From: a bacterium
GTDB taxonomy: Bacteria; Cyanobacteriota; Vampirovibrionia; Gastranaerophilales; Gastranaerophilaceae
NCBI GenBank assembly: GCA_004558955.1
Contig: SFZC01000003.1
Coordinates: forward strand, 1-40,426
Direction of reading: 5' to 3'
Length of the DNA: 40,426 bases
Below, piece by piece: positions 1 through 6,516 of this stretch. Numbering within the stretch: the first letter of the stretch is position 1; every line of letters begins with the position of its first letter. The position numbers and the translations under genes are program-made. Under the pieces are notes generated by a model. That model saw only the letters and a list, made by a program, of their open reading frames with translations. It was not told the DNA's origin and searched no databases.

Positions 1-205
1 GGAACAGCGCCGGGAACAGCCATCTCCACCAGAAGTTCTGAATAACCTGCGAGTTCTTTGAACCGTCGAGCATATTGCCCCAGGTCGGGCGCGGAAGCTG
101 AACGCCGAAGCCGAGGTATGACAACGAAGATTCGGTAAGCATACAACCTGCAAAGTCCAAAGTAACGCTGACAAGAATAACTGATATAACGTTTGGCAAG
201 ATATG
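1..205 (-). CDS. Oligopeptide/dipeptide ABC permease (DppC/OppC-like) fragment
   Basis: On the minus strand this reads as part of an inner-membrane permease of the peptide ABC importers. The diagnostic run is HILPN, then LDFAGCMLTESSLSYLGFG, then RPTWGNML, and a hydrophobic end WWRWLFPALF: the conserved cytoplasmic loop and following membrane segment of the DppC/OppC family. Both ends are missing; it enters from the window edge and stops where a different gene begins, near 189-206. GC is 94 of 180 bases (52%) over positions 1-180, clearly above the neighbouring DNA. Family assignment is confident; that it belongs to this genome is not. See the junction finding. Confidence 0.75.
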
Positions 206-698
206 CCGATTCTTCCGACGGATTTGCCACAATAAGAGTGGTGTCAATTTCCGTATCGACAAGCTGATTGAGGTATTTTAGGTCAAATTCGCAATCAAAA
301 ATTACAATATCATATTGTTTTATAACTCGATTTACCGCATCATTGATGAGTTTTGTAATCGGACAACGGCAATCCTTTGAACCGACAAGCCAAGAAACGA
401 TTATATCAACATTTTCCTCAATGGAAACAATGATGTCTTCCATTGCCCAGTCTATAAATTCCTGTTTTGTCATATCCTCGGGAATTCCTGTTTTGTATTC
501 GTGTTTGCCTGTGCGGATTCCGTAAATCGTATTTCTTATGTCGAGTCCGAAGCTGTGTCCGAGTTCGCCTGCCAAGTCGTTATCAAACAACAAAATTGAT
601 TTTTCAGGAAACATCTGTCTGAAAATTCTCATAAATGCTTTTACTATTGTCGTTTTTCCGCTTCCGCTTTTTCCCGTAATTGCCAGTTTTACTGTCAA
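189..698 (-). CDS. CooC-like P-loop ATPase, 3' end lost
   Basis: This is the N-terminal ~170 residues of a deviant-Walker nucleotide-binding protein like the CO-dehydrogenase maturation ATPase CooC, related to NifH/MinD. It opens TVKLAITGKSGSGKTTI (P-loop), has the switch-like FDNDLAGELG, a Cys-x-Cys (DCRC) where CooC proteins carry their metal-binding CXC, the strand YDIVIFDCEFDL, and TLIVANPSEESAYLAKR. The start chosen is TTG at 696-698 with an AGAGAGG ribosome-binding site just upstream; no ATG fits. Full-length relatives are roughly 250 residues, so the C-terminal third is missing: the frame continues into permease DNA read out of frame. CooC-like function is a family inference; no CO-dehydrogenase gene is visible here. 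Confidence 0.7.
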
Positions 699-768
699 TA
701 TTATATCCTCTCTGTTATATTAAGAGTTTCTCATCAATGCATGATTGTGTCAACTTTTCTAATAAATT

Positions 769-798
769 AAAAACGAAGACTATACCGCCTTCGTTTTT
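769..798 (-). terminator. Intrinsic terminator after rplI
   Basis: Perfect 10-bp stem AAAAACGAAG / CTTCGTTTTT with a 10-nt loop, 20 nt past the rplI stop. The A- and T-rich ends let it work in either direction. Confidence 0.8.
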
Positions 799-818
799 AA
801 AAATCTTTTGTTTATCTC

Positions 819-1310
819 TTATTCAGCAACTTCATCTTCGCTGATAGATTCTTTAACTACTTCTGAAGCAGTAACTTCGATGTTCAATTCGCTCTTAACT
901 TTTGAAGTCAATTTGATAAGCATTACATAATTACCGATTCTGTTGATAGGAGCGTTTAGAGAAACTGTTTTTCTATCAACTTCGATACCTGCTTGAGCGG
1001 CTAATTCTTCAGCAAGTTTTTTAGTTGTAATTGTACCGAACAATTTACCTGATTCACCTGCTTTTGCAGACAATTTCAATGTACCGAATTTTTCGATTGC
1101 TGCTGCTTTTTCTAAAGCTTCTTGGTGTAATTTTTCTTGTTTTGCTTTAATTCTTGCGATATTTTTTTCTCTGTTAGCCAAAGCACCTTCTGTAGCAACT
1201 TCTGCAGCACCTTGAGGTAACAAGAAATTTCTTGCATAACCGTCTTTAACGTTGATGATATCGCCTACTTCACCTAAGTTTTGAACTTCTTTTTTTAATA
1301 TAACTTGCAT
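819..1310 (-). CDS. rplI: 50S ribosomal protein L9
   Basis: L9 binds 23S rRNA near the base of the L1 stalk and affects reading-frame fidelity. The N-terminal domain is unmistakable: MQVILKKEVQNLGEVGDI followed by VKDGYARNFLLPQGAA. A long Lys/Glu-rich connecting helix (about residues 45-75) leads to the C-terminal domain (about 80-150, with GKLFGTIT and ELAAQAGIEVDRK). At 163 residues it is slightly longer than the usual ~150 because of an acidic tail ending SISEDEVAE. The ATG is preceded by an AAAGGAG ribosome-binding site. The gene stands between zupT upstream and its own terminator downstream, not in the common rpsF-rpsR cluster. Confidence 0.98.
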   Translation of the reverse strand: MQVILKKEVQNLGEVGDIINVKDGYARNFLLPQGAAEVATEGALANREKNIARIKAKQEKLHQEALEKAAAIEKFGTLKLSAKAGESGKLFGTITTKKLAEELAAQAGIEVDRKTVSLNAPINRIGNYVMLIKLTSKVKSELNIEVTASEVVKESISEDEVAE

Positions 1311-1338
1311 ACTAATTTCTCCTTTTGTATTTATATTT

Positions 1339-1372
1339 CTGCATGTAGTTTTAAACTACTACAAAAATGCAG
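1339..1372. promoter_or_regulatory. Inverted repeat upstream of rplI
   Basis: Outer arms CTGCAT/ATGCAG enclose an inner near-perfect palindrome GTAGTTTTAAACTAC. It lies between the zupT stop and the rplI start, so it could be a leader hairpin or protein site for rplI, or a weak terminator for zupT. Nothing in the sequence decides which. Confidence 0.4.
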
Positions 1373-1422
1373 TTTTGTCGATAGTTTTTGTAATTTTGTT
1401 AAGTATTTGTATTCTTTTTGAC

Positions 1423-2232
1423 TTAGCCGAGCAAAATTAACCCGAACCAAATGAAGATAATTCCTGAAATTATGCCAATAATTGATAAGTGCCAACTTCC
1501 GTATTCTTTCGCTAACGGAAGTATGGTATCGAACGAAATATATGTCATAATTCCTGCAACTGTCGCCATTAAAAATCCTACGAAAAAGTTTGGTACAAAC
1601 AATCCGAAAATGAACATTCCGACCAATGCTCCGATAGGTTCGGTAATCCCTGACAGTGCCGCATAAAGCATTGCATATCTTTTTTTACCCGTAAGGTGGT
1701 AAATCGGTAACGCAACGGAAATCCCTTCCGGAATATTGTGAATTGCTATTGCAAAAGCAACAGAAAATCCAAGCGTTAAATCCTGAGTGGTAGTCAAAAA
1801 GGTTGCCATGCCTTCAGGAAAGTTGTGAATACAAATTGCGACTGCGGTTACAATTCCCGCACGTTTCAATAGTCTTGAATGGTGGCGTTCGTAAGCCTCG
1901 TTGTCTTCAGGGTTTAGAAGTTCGTCAGTGTCAACGTGGTCAGGTATAAAATAGTCGATTAACAACGAAATAAGAATACCTAAAATAAATCCGCCAAATA
2001 CCAACCATTGATATCCGTGAGGAAAATGTGTTTTTAATAGGTTTTCTGCTCCTGGGATAATGTCAACTAACGAAATAAAAATCATTACTCCGGCAGAAAA
2101 TCCCAAGCTTATTGATAGGGCTTTTAAATTATCTTTTTTTGTAACAAATGCAATCATTCCGCCTATAGCGGTAGCAAGTCCTGCAAGTAGGGTAAGGCTG
2201 AATGCCATTCCGAAATTACTCTGTGTAATCAT
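1423..2232 (-). CDS. zupT: ZIP-family zinc/divalent metal transporter (ZupT-like)
   Basis: Inner-membrane ZIP transporter that imports Zn2+ and probably other divalent metals. About eight hydrophobic segments span 269 residues, close to the ZupT length. The two metal-site helices are clear: HNFPEGMATFLTT and HNIPEGISVALP, with the ZIP signature His/Glu pairs. A cytoplasmic loop with acidic and His residues (PDHVDTDELLNPEDN, then ERHHSR, near 95-120) matches the variable metal-rich loop of the family. The start has a GGAAGGAT ribosome-binding site about 8 nt upstream. It is divergent from yggS across a 319-bp spacer with repeated GCATGC palindromes. Confidence 0.93.
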   Translation of the reverse strand: MITQSNFGMAFSLTLLAGLATAIGGMIAFVTKKDNLKALSISLGFSAGVMIFISLVDIIPGAENLLKTHFPHGYQWLVFGGFILGILISLLIDYFIPDHVDTDELLNPEDNEAYERHHSRLLKRAGIVTAVAICIHNFPEGMATFLTTTQDLTLGFSVAFAIAIHNIPEGISVALPIYHLTGKKRYAMLYAALSGITEPIGALVGMFIFGLFVPNFFVGFLMATVAGIMTYISFDTILPLAKEYGSWHLSIIGIISGIIFIWFGLILLG

Positions 2233-2409
2233 AGATGTATCCTTCCGTAATTATAATATCACAAATATTTTTAGGGCATGCCAAATTTAGCTTTACAATT
2301 TATATTTTATTAACAAAAGGCATGCTTTTTATGCGTAATCTGTGTTTGTGGCATGCTTGTATTGTGCTTTATTAAGAAATATTAACAAAGATAACTAATG
2401 TTTCGGGTG

Positions 2410-2442
2410 GGCTAAAACCATGTCGTGGTCATGATTTCAGCC
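2410..2442 (-). promoter_or_regulatory. 13-bp hairpin in the zupT upstream region
   Basis: Arms GGCTGAAATCATG and CATGGTTTTAGCC (minus strand) pair over 13 bp around the 7-nt loop ACCACGA. The two imperfect pairs are G-U wobbles only when read as minus-strand RNA and become A-C mismatches on the plus strand, which favours transcription toward zupT. No T-run follows, so it is not a normal terminator. Confidence 0.45.
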
Positions 2443-2480
2443 GTTTTGTGAAGAAGAAAAAGTTTACAGAAATAAATATT

Positions 2481-2509
2481 TTGGACATGCCCGAAAAACA
2501 GGGTACAAT
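2481..2509 (+). promoter_or_regulatory. Sigma-70-type promoter of yggS-sepF
   Basis: TTGGAC at 2481-2486 and TACAAT at 2504-2509 with a 17-nt spacer, about 42 nt before the yggS start. An ACATGC element overlaps the -35 edge. Confidence 0.7.
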
Positions 2510-2551
2510 TAAATTATGCTCATGTTTTGAGTGATTTCTTGTAGAGGTTAA

Positions 2552-3217
2552 ATGATGTTTGATATGATTAAGAAAAATCTTTTGCAAATACAAGAAGAAA
2601 TCGCACCTTGTAAACCTAGAATAATCGCAGTTACGAAGTATTTTGATGAGGGAGCTATGCAGGCGGCTTATGAAGTCGGGTTGCGGGATTTCGGAGAATC
2701 AAGAGTAATTGAAGCATCTGAAAAGATTGCGAGATTACCGCAAGAGGTAAGAGAAAATTCAACTTTTCATTTTATCGGTCATTTACAGACCAACAAAGTG
2801 AAACACGTTGTAAAGGTTTTTGATTACATTCATTCGGTGGATTCTTTGAAGTTGGCACAAAGTATTTCACAGCATGCTTCTGAGATTGGTAAAGTTCAGA
2901 AAATTCTTGTTCAAATAAACAATGCTAACGAAGAGCAAAAATTCGGATTTTCAAAAGAAGAAATATTTGAGGTTTTACCTGAAATATTGAAATTACCGTC
3001 AGTAGAAGTTGTCGGGGTTATGAATATGGCACCTTTGGGGATTGCTGAAGAAGAAATCGGCAGACTTTTTGAGGAGATAAAAGAAATTAGAAATTTCTTG
3101 GAAGAAAAATACGGTTGTAAATTACCGGAAATTTCAATGGGAATGAGTCAGGATTATTACATAGCGGTTAAGCATGGTGCAACATTGTTGAGGATAGGTA
3201 GAAAATTATTTAAATAG
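2552..3217 (+). CDS. yggS: YggS/PLPBP-family pyridoxal-phosphate homeostasis protein
   Basis: Single-domain fold-type III PLP-binding protein with no known catalytic activity, thought to buffer cytosolic PLP. The 221 residues show the family landmarks: the PLP-lysine strand IIAVTKYF near residue 28, FGESRVIEA, the FHFIGHLQTNKVK motif, VQINNANEEQKFGF, GVMNMAP and the C-terminal MGMSQDYYIAVKHGATLLRIG. The ribosome-binding site AGAGG precedes two consecutive ATG codons; either could be used. It is followed 18 nt later by sepF, the arrangement seen in Cyanobacteria and Firmicutes where yggS lies in the division cluster. Confidence 0.95.
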   Translation: MMFDMIKKNLLQIQEEIAPCKPRIIAVTKYFDEGAMQAAYEVGLRDFGESRVIEASEKIARLPQEVRENSTFHFIGHLQTNKVKHVVKVFDYIHSVDSLKLAQSISQHASEIGKVQKILVQINNANEEQKFGFSKEEIFEVLPEILKLPSVEVVGVMNMAPLGIAEEEIGRLFEEIKEIRNFLEEKYGCKLPEISMGMSQDYYIAVKHGATLLRIGRKLFK

Positions 3218-3235
3218 ATTACGGAGGAGAAATCG

Positions 3236-3748
3236 GTGGCAGCAATAGTTGATAATTTGAAAAAATTTGCAAATTTTGTAGTTGATAGTATAAATGGTGA
3301 AGATAGTCCGTTCGGTTCATTGAACGAACCTGAAGAAGATGACGGCTACTATGTTGAAGACGGTAATGCAGTTCGAGTTATGGAACCGCAACAAGAACAG
3401 CCGATTATTGAAAGACATGAAGCAAAAGTTCTAAATCACCCTAGCATTAATAGAGGCGGTAATGAAATTATAGTTGTTGAACCTCGTTCATTTGACGATG
3501 CTGCCACAATCGTTCAACACCTAAAAGACAGAAAAATTGTTATGATAAATCTTCACTTGTTAGAAAAAGCACAATCACAAAGAACAATCGACTTGGTTTG
3601 TGGTGCTGCAATGGCTTTGAACGGTAATCCAAAAAGAGTTGGTGACGGAATGTTCGTATTTGCACCGAGCAACGTTGTATTGTCAACAGATACAAATAGC
3701 CAACCAAACAAATTTGATAGTTCTGCATGGAGTCCGTATCTCCAGTAG
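3236..3748 (+). CDS. sepF: Cell division protein SepF
   Basis: SepF binds the FtsZ C-terminal tail, polymerises into rings and anchors the Z-ring to the membrane. The conserved SepF (DUF552) domain occupies about residues 75-155: IIVVEPRSFDDAATIVQHL, then KIVMINLHLLE, TIDLVCGAAMALNG and MFVFAPSNV. An acidic linker (about 25-70) separates it from the N-terminal stretch that would hold the membrane-targeting helix. The start is GTG at 3236, with GGAGG at 3223-3227. It is cotranscribed with yggS and ends at a strong terminator. Confidence 0.95.
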   Translation: MAAIVDNLKKFANFVVDSINGEDSPFGSLNEPEEDDGYYVEDGNAVRVMEPQQEQPIIERHEAKVLNHPSINRGGNEIIVVEPRSFDDAATIVQHLKDRKIVMINLHLLEKAQSQRTIDLVCGAAMALNGNPKRVGDGMFVFAPSNVVLSTDTNSQPNKFDSSAWSPYLQ

Positions 3749-3787
3749 AATAATTTTGGTATGAGAAGAGAGATAGTTTAGACATTT

Positions 3788-3814
3788 ACAGGGCAGTTTA
3801 TCTGCCCTTTTTAT
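3788..3814 (+). terminator. Intrinsic terminator after sepF
   Basis: GGGCAG / CTGCCC stem with a 5-nt loop followed directly by a T-run, about 40 nt after the sepF stop. Confidence 0.85.
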
Positions 3815-3824
3815 TGTGTTAAAA

Positions 3825-3857
3825 TGCCTTTAATCTTATTAAAAATGATTAAAGGCA
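3825..3857 (-). terminator. 11-bp hairpin, possible minus-strand terminator
   Basis: Perfect stem TGCCTTTAATC / GATTAAAGGCA with an 11-nt loop; on the minus strand it is followed by four Ts. It could stop transcription arriving from the minus-strand gene at 4368. Confidence 0.5.
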
Positions 3858-4008
3858 AAAAATAAACTTCCTAAATTTTCTCTCGAAGAGGAAGTTAAAG
3901 AATTCAGAGCAAGAAATCAATACTTGGGTGTTATTATTTTCAACATTGAACACCTATTGCAAAGCCTAAACGTAGGTCACGGCATTGCCTGACACATAAA
4001 ATAACACC

Positions 4009-4028
4009 GTCGGCATAGCAATGCCGAC
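4009..4028. repeat. 20-nt palindromic hairpin, type GTYGG
   Basis: GTCGGCAT-AGCA-ATGCCGAC: perfect 8-bp stem and 4-nt loop. Same size and related sequence as the hairpin at 4075-4094; a degenerate relative lies at 3976-3993. Confidence 0.6.
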
Positions 4029-4074
4029 CAACCTTCCAAGTGGCTGAATAACGCATATTGTCTGCATTTTAGGT

Positions 4075-4094
4075 GTTGGGCAAGTATGCCCAAC
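4075..4094. repeat. 20-nt palindromic hairpin, second copy
   Basis: GTTGGGCA-AGTA-TGCCCAAC: perfect 8-bp stem, 4-nt loop. It differs from the 4009 copy in both arms at once, so pairing is kept. Confidence 0.6.
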
Positions 4095-4142
4095 CGACAA
4101 TTTACGTCCTCCCGAAAAACGACAAAACTCCGTAAAAAGGTC

Positions 4143-4163
4143 ACCCTGAACTGGTTTCAGGGT
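4143..4163. repeat. ACCCTGAA/TTCAGGGT hairpin
   Basis: Perfect 8-bp stem with loop CTGGT. The TTCAGGGT arm recurs alone at 10993-11000 in another gene-free stretch. Confidence 0.5.
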
Positions 4164-4232
4164 CTCTTCATGTCAAGGGACAACAAGGATTTTAGGGACT
4201 TAATTATTTGTTTTATTTTGATTATTAAAGAG

Positions 4233-4307
4233 ATTCTGAATCACCGAGTAGGAACAAAAAATTACGTTTCGAGTTCCTATCAACTTATTTTCTAGTCAGT
4301 TCAGAAT
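4233..4307. repeat. Nested inverted repeat
   Basis: Outer arms ATTCTGAA (4233-4240) and TTCAGAAT (4300-4307) enclose inner arms TAGGAAC (4249-4255) and GTTCCTA (4273-4279). ATTCTGAA-like words recur in the other repeat-bearing spacers of this window. Confidence 0.5.
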
Positions 4308-4367
4308 GACTAATAGGCGGACTTACCAAAACTCTTGTGTCCTTCGGAAAAGATTAAACTCAACTTA

Positions 4368-4682
4368 CTAATATAATTTTTTTGCGACATCAAGCAGAAA
4401 TTTTAATTGTATGTCACTTAGATTTTTGGTGAAAAAATCCAGTTGAGATAACATTTCTTCACGAGTTTGCAAATTTTCCGCTTTAAAAAACTCTTCCAAA
4501 TTTACATGCAAAACATTACTCAAACGTTCAATCAAATCACTTGACGGAAAACTTCGCCCCGTTTCAATAAAAGACAAGTGTCTTGGTGCAACATTTACCA
4601 GCTCCGCAAGTTGTTCTTGAGTTAATTTGTTCTGTTTTCGTATGGTTTTTAAATTCTTTGCAAAAGTTTCTTTTAGCATCAT
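4368..4682 (-). CDS. XRE-family HTH transcriptional regulator
   Basis: Small DNA-binding protein, about 104 residues. Residues ~5-60 form a Cro/CI-type helix-turn-helix: FAKNLKTIRKQNKLTQEQLA, then VAPRHLSFIETGRSFPS and a following helix. The C-terminal ~40 residues (REEMLSQLDFFTKNLSDIQ) form a helical tail probably used for dimerisation. The frame opens with ATG at 4688, but that codon abuts AGGA; the ATG at 4682 has proper spacing and is preferred. It is divergent from the prepilin gene, and two direct repeats flank the shared promoter region. A degraded relative of its C-terminal half lies at 19133-19312. Confidence 0.85.
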   Translation of the reverse strand: MMLKETFAKNLKTIRKQNKLTQEQLAELVNVAPRHLSFIETGRSFPSSDLIERLSNVLHVNLEEFFKAENLQTREEMLSQLDFFTKNLSDIQLKFLLDVAKKLY

Positions 4683-4735
4683 AATCATTCCTAAAGTGAT
4701 AATACGAATAATTATAAACTTTTTACACGATATTT

Positions 4736-4803
4736 AAGGTAATAACCTATTGCTAAAATTAGAAATATAATATATAATATACTTATAAAAGGTAATATTC
4801 TAT
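4736..4803. promoter_or_regulatory. Pair of direct repeats flanking the prepilin promoter
   Basis: AAGGTAATAACCTAT (4736-4750) and AAGGTAATATTCTAT (4789-4803) share 13 of 15 bases and start 53 bp apart, about five helical turns. The first contains the small palindrome AGGT-AATA-ACCT. They bracket the promoter at 4750-4778, a layout suited to repression by the adjacent XRE protein (inference). Confidence 0.5.
4750..4778 (+). promoter_or_regulatory. Promoter of the prepilin gene
   Basis: TTGCTA at 4750-4755 and TATAAT at 4773-4778 with a 17-nt spacer, 34 nt before the start codon. Confidence 0.65.
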
Positions 4804-4812
4804 AGGTAAATT

Positions 4813-5511
4813 ATGAAAAATAATATCAAATCACTTAAAAAAGCAAAAGCTTTTACTCTCGCAGAAACCTTGATAACACTCGGGATTATCGGGGTAATTT
4901 CGGCAATAACACTTCCAACCCTGATGACAAAAATTACAAATGTTCGCAACACAGCCATGCTAAAAGAGGATTACGCAATTCTTCAACAAATGATGCTAAT
5001 GGCAAATGACAAAGGTGCTATCGGGAGTATTGCAACACTTAATGACATCAACGAAATGAAAAAATGGTTTGAAACATTTTTCCTACCGAATATTAAAACT
5101 ACCGCCGTTTGTTACAACCAATGGGGTTGTTGGAACAAAAACGTAAAAACTCCCGACGGACAAAAATATCAGGGAAATTCGATTTGCGGGGCTCAAACAA
5201 TTTCGTTTATTCTAAATAACGGAAGTTACGTTTGTATGGACGATTTTGGAGATTCAAGATTTGGCGTAAAACCGCAAGGATCAACTATCGGGCTTCTCGT
5301 TGATATAAACGGCGATAAACAACCGAACATTATAGGAAAAGACATTTTCGCAATGGTTTTCAAGGATGACAAACTTCTTCCGGGCGGTTATGAGATGACA
5401 GATGCTCAAATCGAAAGCAACTGTAGCACTAACAGTTCAGGCGGCTTTGGCGGAACATATTGCATGACAAAAGTTCTAAAACAAAACTTCAAACTACCCG
5501 TAATAAAATAA
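4813..5511 (+). CDS. Type IV pilin-like / type II secretion pseudopilin-like protein
   Basis: Secreted or surface protein with a class III prepilin leader. A short basic leader (KSLKKAKA) precedes FTLAETLITLGIIGV, with the processing Phe+1 and Glu+5, then a ~20-residue hydrophobic helix. The residue before the cleavage site is Ala rather than the usual Gly. The soluble domain (about 45-232) has seven Cys and the stretch VDINGDKQPNIIGKDIF, reminiscent of the C-terminal region of pseudopilins. No assembly ATPase, prepilin peptidase or secretin gene is nearby, so it may be a minor pilin served by machinery encoded elsewhere. Start supported by TAGGT upstream and a good promoter. Confidence 0.85.
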   Translation: MKNNIKSLKKAKAFTLAETLITLGIIGVISAITLPTLMTKITNVRNTAMLKEDYAILQQMMLMANDKGAIGSIATLNDINEMKKWFETFFLPNIKTTAVCYNQWGCWNKNVKTPDGQKYQGNSICGAQTISFILNNGSYVCMDDFGDSRFGVKPQGSTIGLLVDINGDKQPNIIGKDIFAMVFKDDKLLPGGYEMTDAQIESNCSTNSSGGFGGTYCMTKVLKQNFKLPVIK

Positions 5512-5522
5512 TTTAAAATGAT

Positions 5523-6020
5523 TTACAGGGCATGTTCAAGATTAAGCAAAAACTTTTTTGCATTCAAACCGCCAGCATATCCTGTCAAATTCCCGTTTTT
5601 ACCGACCACTCTATGGCAAGGAATAATTATTGAAATCGGATTATGTCCAACCGCACCGCCTACAGCCTGAGTGGACATTTTTGAGATATCTCTTTGCCGT
5701 GCGATTTTTTGTGCAATATCGCCATAAGTAATCGTTTTCCCATAAGGGATTTCACACAAAATTTTCCAAACCGTTTGCCTAAATTCATTTCCAAAAGGTT
5801 TTAGCGGTAACTTTCCAATTTCAGATTGATTTCCTTGAAAATACTCATCAAGCCAACCTGTAACCTCTTGAAAAATTTTCAAATCCTGATTTTTTTGCCC
5901 GATATCATCACAAGTTTCACCAAAATATTTTTGCCCTTTAAGCCACAAACCAACCAATGCCTCGCCATCAGAGCACATTGTCAATTTGCCTATTGGTGAA
6001 ATATATTCAGCATTATACAA
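5523..6020 (-). CDS. ogt: Methylated-DNA-[protein]-cysteine S-methyltransferase
   Basis: Suicide repair enzyme that moves the alkyl group from O6-alkylguanine or O4-alkylthymine to its own cysteine. The active site IPCHRVVG is present with Cys135, preceded by GNEFRQTVWKILCEIPYG and ITYGDIA (DNA-binding wing helix), and followed by the Asn-hinge end LTGYAGGLNAKKFLL. Length 165 residues is normal for Ogt, with the N-terminal RNase H-like domain in residues 1-80. Start is TTG at 6020, chosen because AGGA sits 7 nt upstream and no ATG fits. It follows the 6036-6440 gene by 15 nt and is probably cotranscribed with it. Confidence 0.95.
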   Translation of the reverse strand: MYNAEYISPIGKLTMCSDGEALVGLWLKGQKYFGETCDDIGQKNQDLKIFQEVTGWLDEYFQGNQSEIGKLPLKPFGNEFRQTVWKILCEIPYGKTITYGDIAQKIARQRDISKMSTQAVGGAVGHNPISIIIPCHRVVGKNGNLTGYAGGLNAKKFLLNLEHAL

Positions 6021-6035
6021 ATCAAATTCCTAAAA

Positions 6036-6440
6036 TTACAAAACTTTTCCGAACATTTTTATCAAACTGTGTTTAAGGTTGTGTTCAACAGGTTTTACCA
6101 AATCAAGCACAACTCGTTTTTCTCTCAATAAAATCCTACGGACATTTTTCGTTTTCTGATATAAGGTGTTAATACTATCCTTTATTGCTTTTTCATGTTT
6201 TCTAAAAGCTTCATTTTGGCGTAATGTTGTCAAATTTGAAGAATAAGCATCGGGATTCATTACTACATGGTATTTTCTGTTTGCCAAAGTTCCGAGTGTC
6301 GGATATTCCTTTCTGTCTTTCAAATGGGCAAATGTAGTATTTAATCTACGTTCAGTAAAAGATACGTTTGAATCCAAATGACAATTATGCCCAAAAGCAT
6401 TGTTTAAAACTTTTAAGTGTCTGAGTTCGTGATTTAACAT
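6036..6440 (-). CDS. Small HELRH-containing basic protein, unknown
   Basis: I do not recognise a family. The 134-residue protein starts MLNHELRHLK, so a zinc-peptidase-like HExxH (His4, Glu5, His8) lies at the extreme N-terminus. No third ligand is obvious, and a catalytic domain beginning this way would be very short; it may be a remnant or a non-catalytic metal-binding protein. The rest is basic and largely helical (for example NEAFRKHEKAIKDSINTLYQ). No signal peptide or membrane segment. AAGGAAG upstream supports this start. It precedes ogt by 15 nt. The HEFRH motif in the protein at 35003-36193 is the only similar feature here. Confidence 0.65.
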   Translation of the reverse strand: MLNHELRHLKVLNNAFGHNCHLDSNVSFTERRLNTTFAHLKDRKEYPTLGTLANRKYHVVMNPDAYSSNLTTLRQNEAFRKHEKAIKDSINTLYQKTKNVRRILLREKRVVLDLVKPVEHNLKHSLIKMFGKVL

Positions 6441-6516
6441 TAAAAACTTCCTTTTTCTATATTAAACCATGTAAAAATTTCTATTGTTAAAACTCGGGGA
6501 AATTTTATAATTTTTA

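Larger units (their letters stand above)
2233..2551. other. zupT/yggS divergent intergenic region
   Basis: No gene seen. It contains three exact GCATGC palindromes (2276-2281, 2320-2325, 2351-2356) and a related ACATGC at 2484-2489, a 13-bp hairpin at 2410-2442, and the yggS promoter at 2481-2509. The palindromes on the zupT side could be operator half-sites for a metal-responsive regulator; this is inference only. Confidence 0.5.
3749..4367. other. Gene-free, hairpin-rich intergenic stretch
   Basis: After the sepF terminator no credible gene is seen. The stretch is made of palindromes: 3825-3857, 3865-3896, 3976-3993, 4009-4028, 4075-4094, 4143-4163 and a nested structure at 4233-4307. Their number, similar size and partly shared sequence suggest dispersed repeat elements rather than single-gene regulation. 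Confidence 0.6.

Noticed and set aside
268..723. Two plus-strand open frames at the window start
   Set aside because: They are antisense to the CooC-like ATPase, whose minus-strand reading has clear motifs.
3976..4163. CRISPR array
   Set aside because: The hairpins are few, differ in sequence and have no constant repeat-spacer rhythm; no cas gene is present.
4086..4295. 69-codon open frame in the hairpin-rich spacer
   Set aside because: It runs through several palindromes, has no ribosome-binding site and reads as no recognisable protein.
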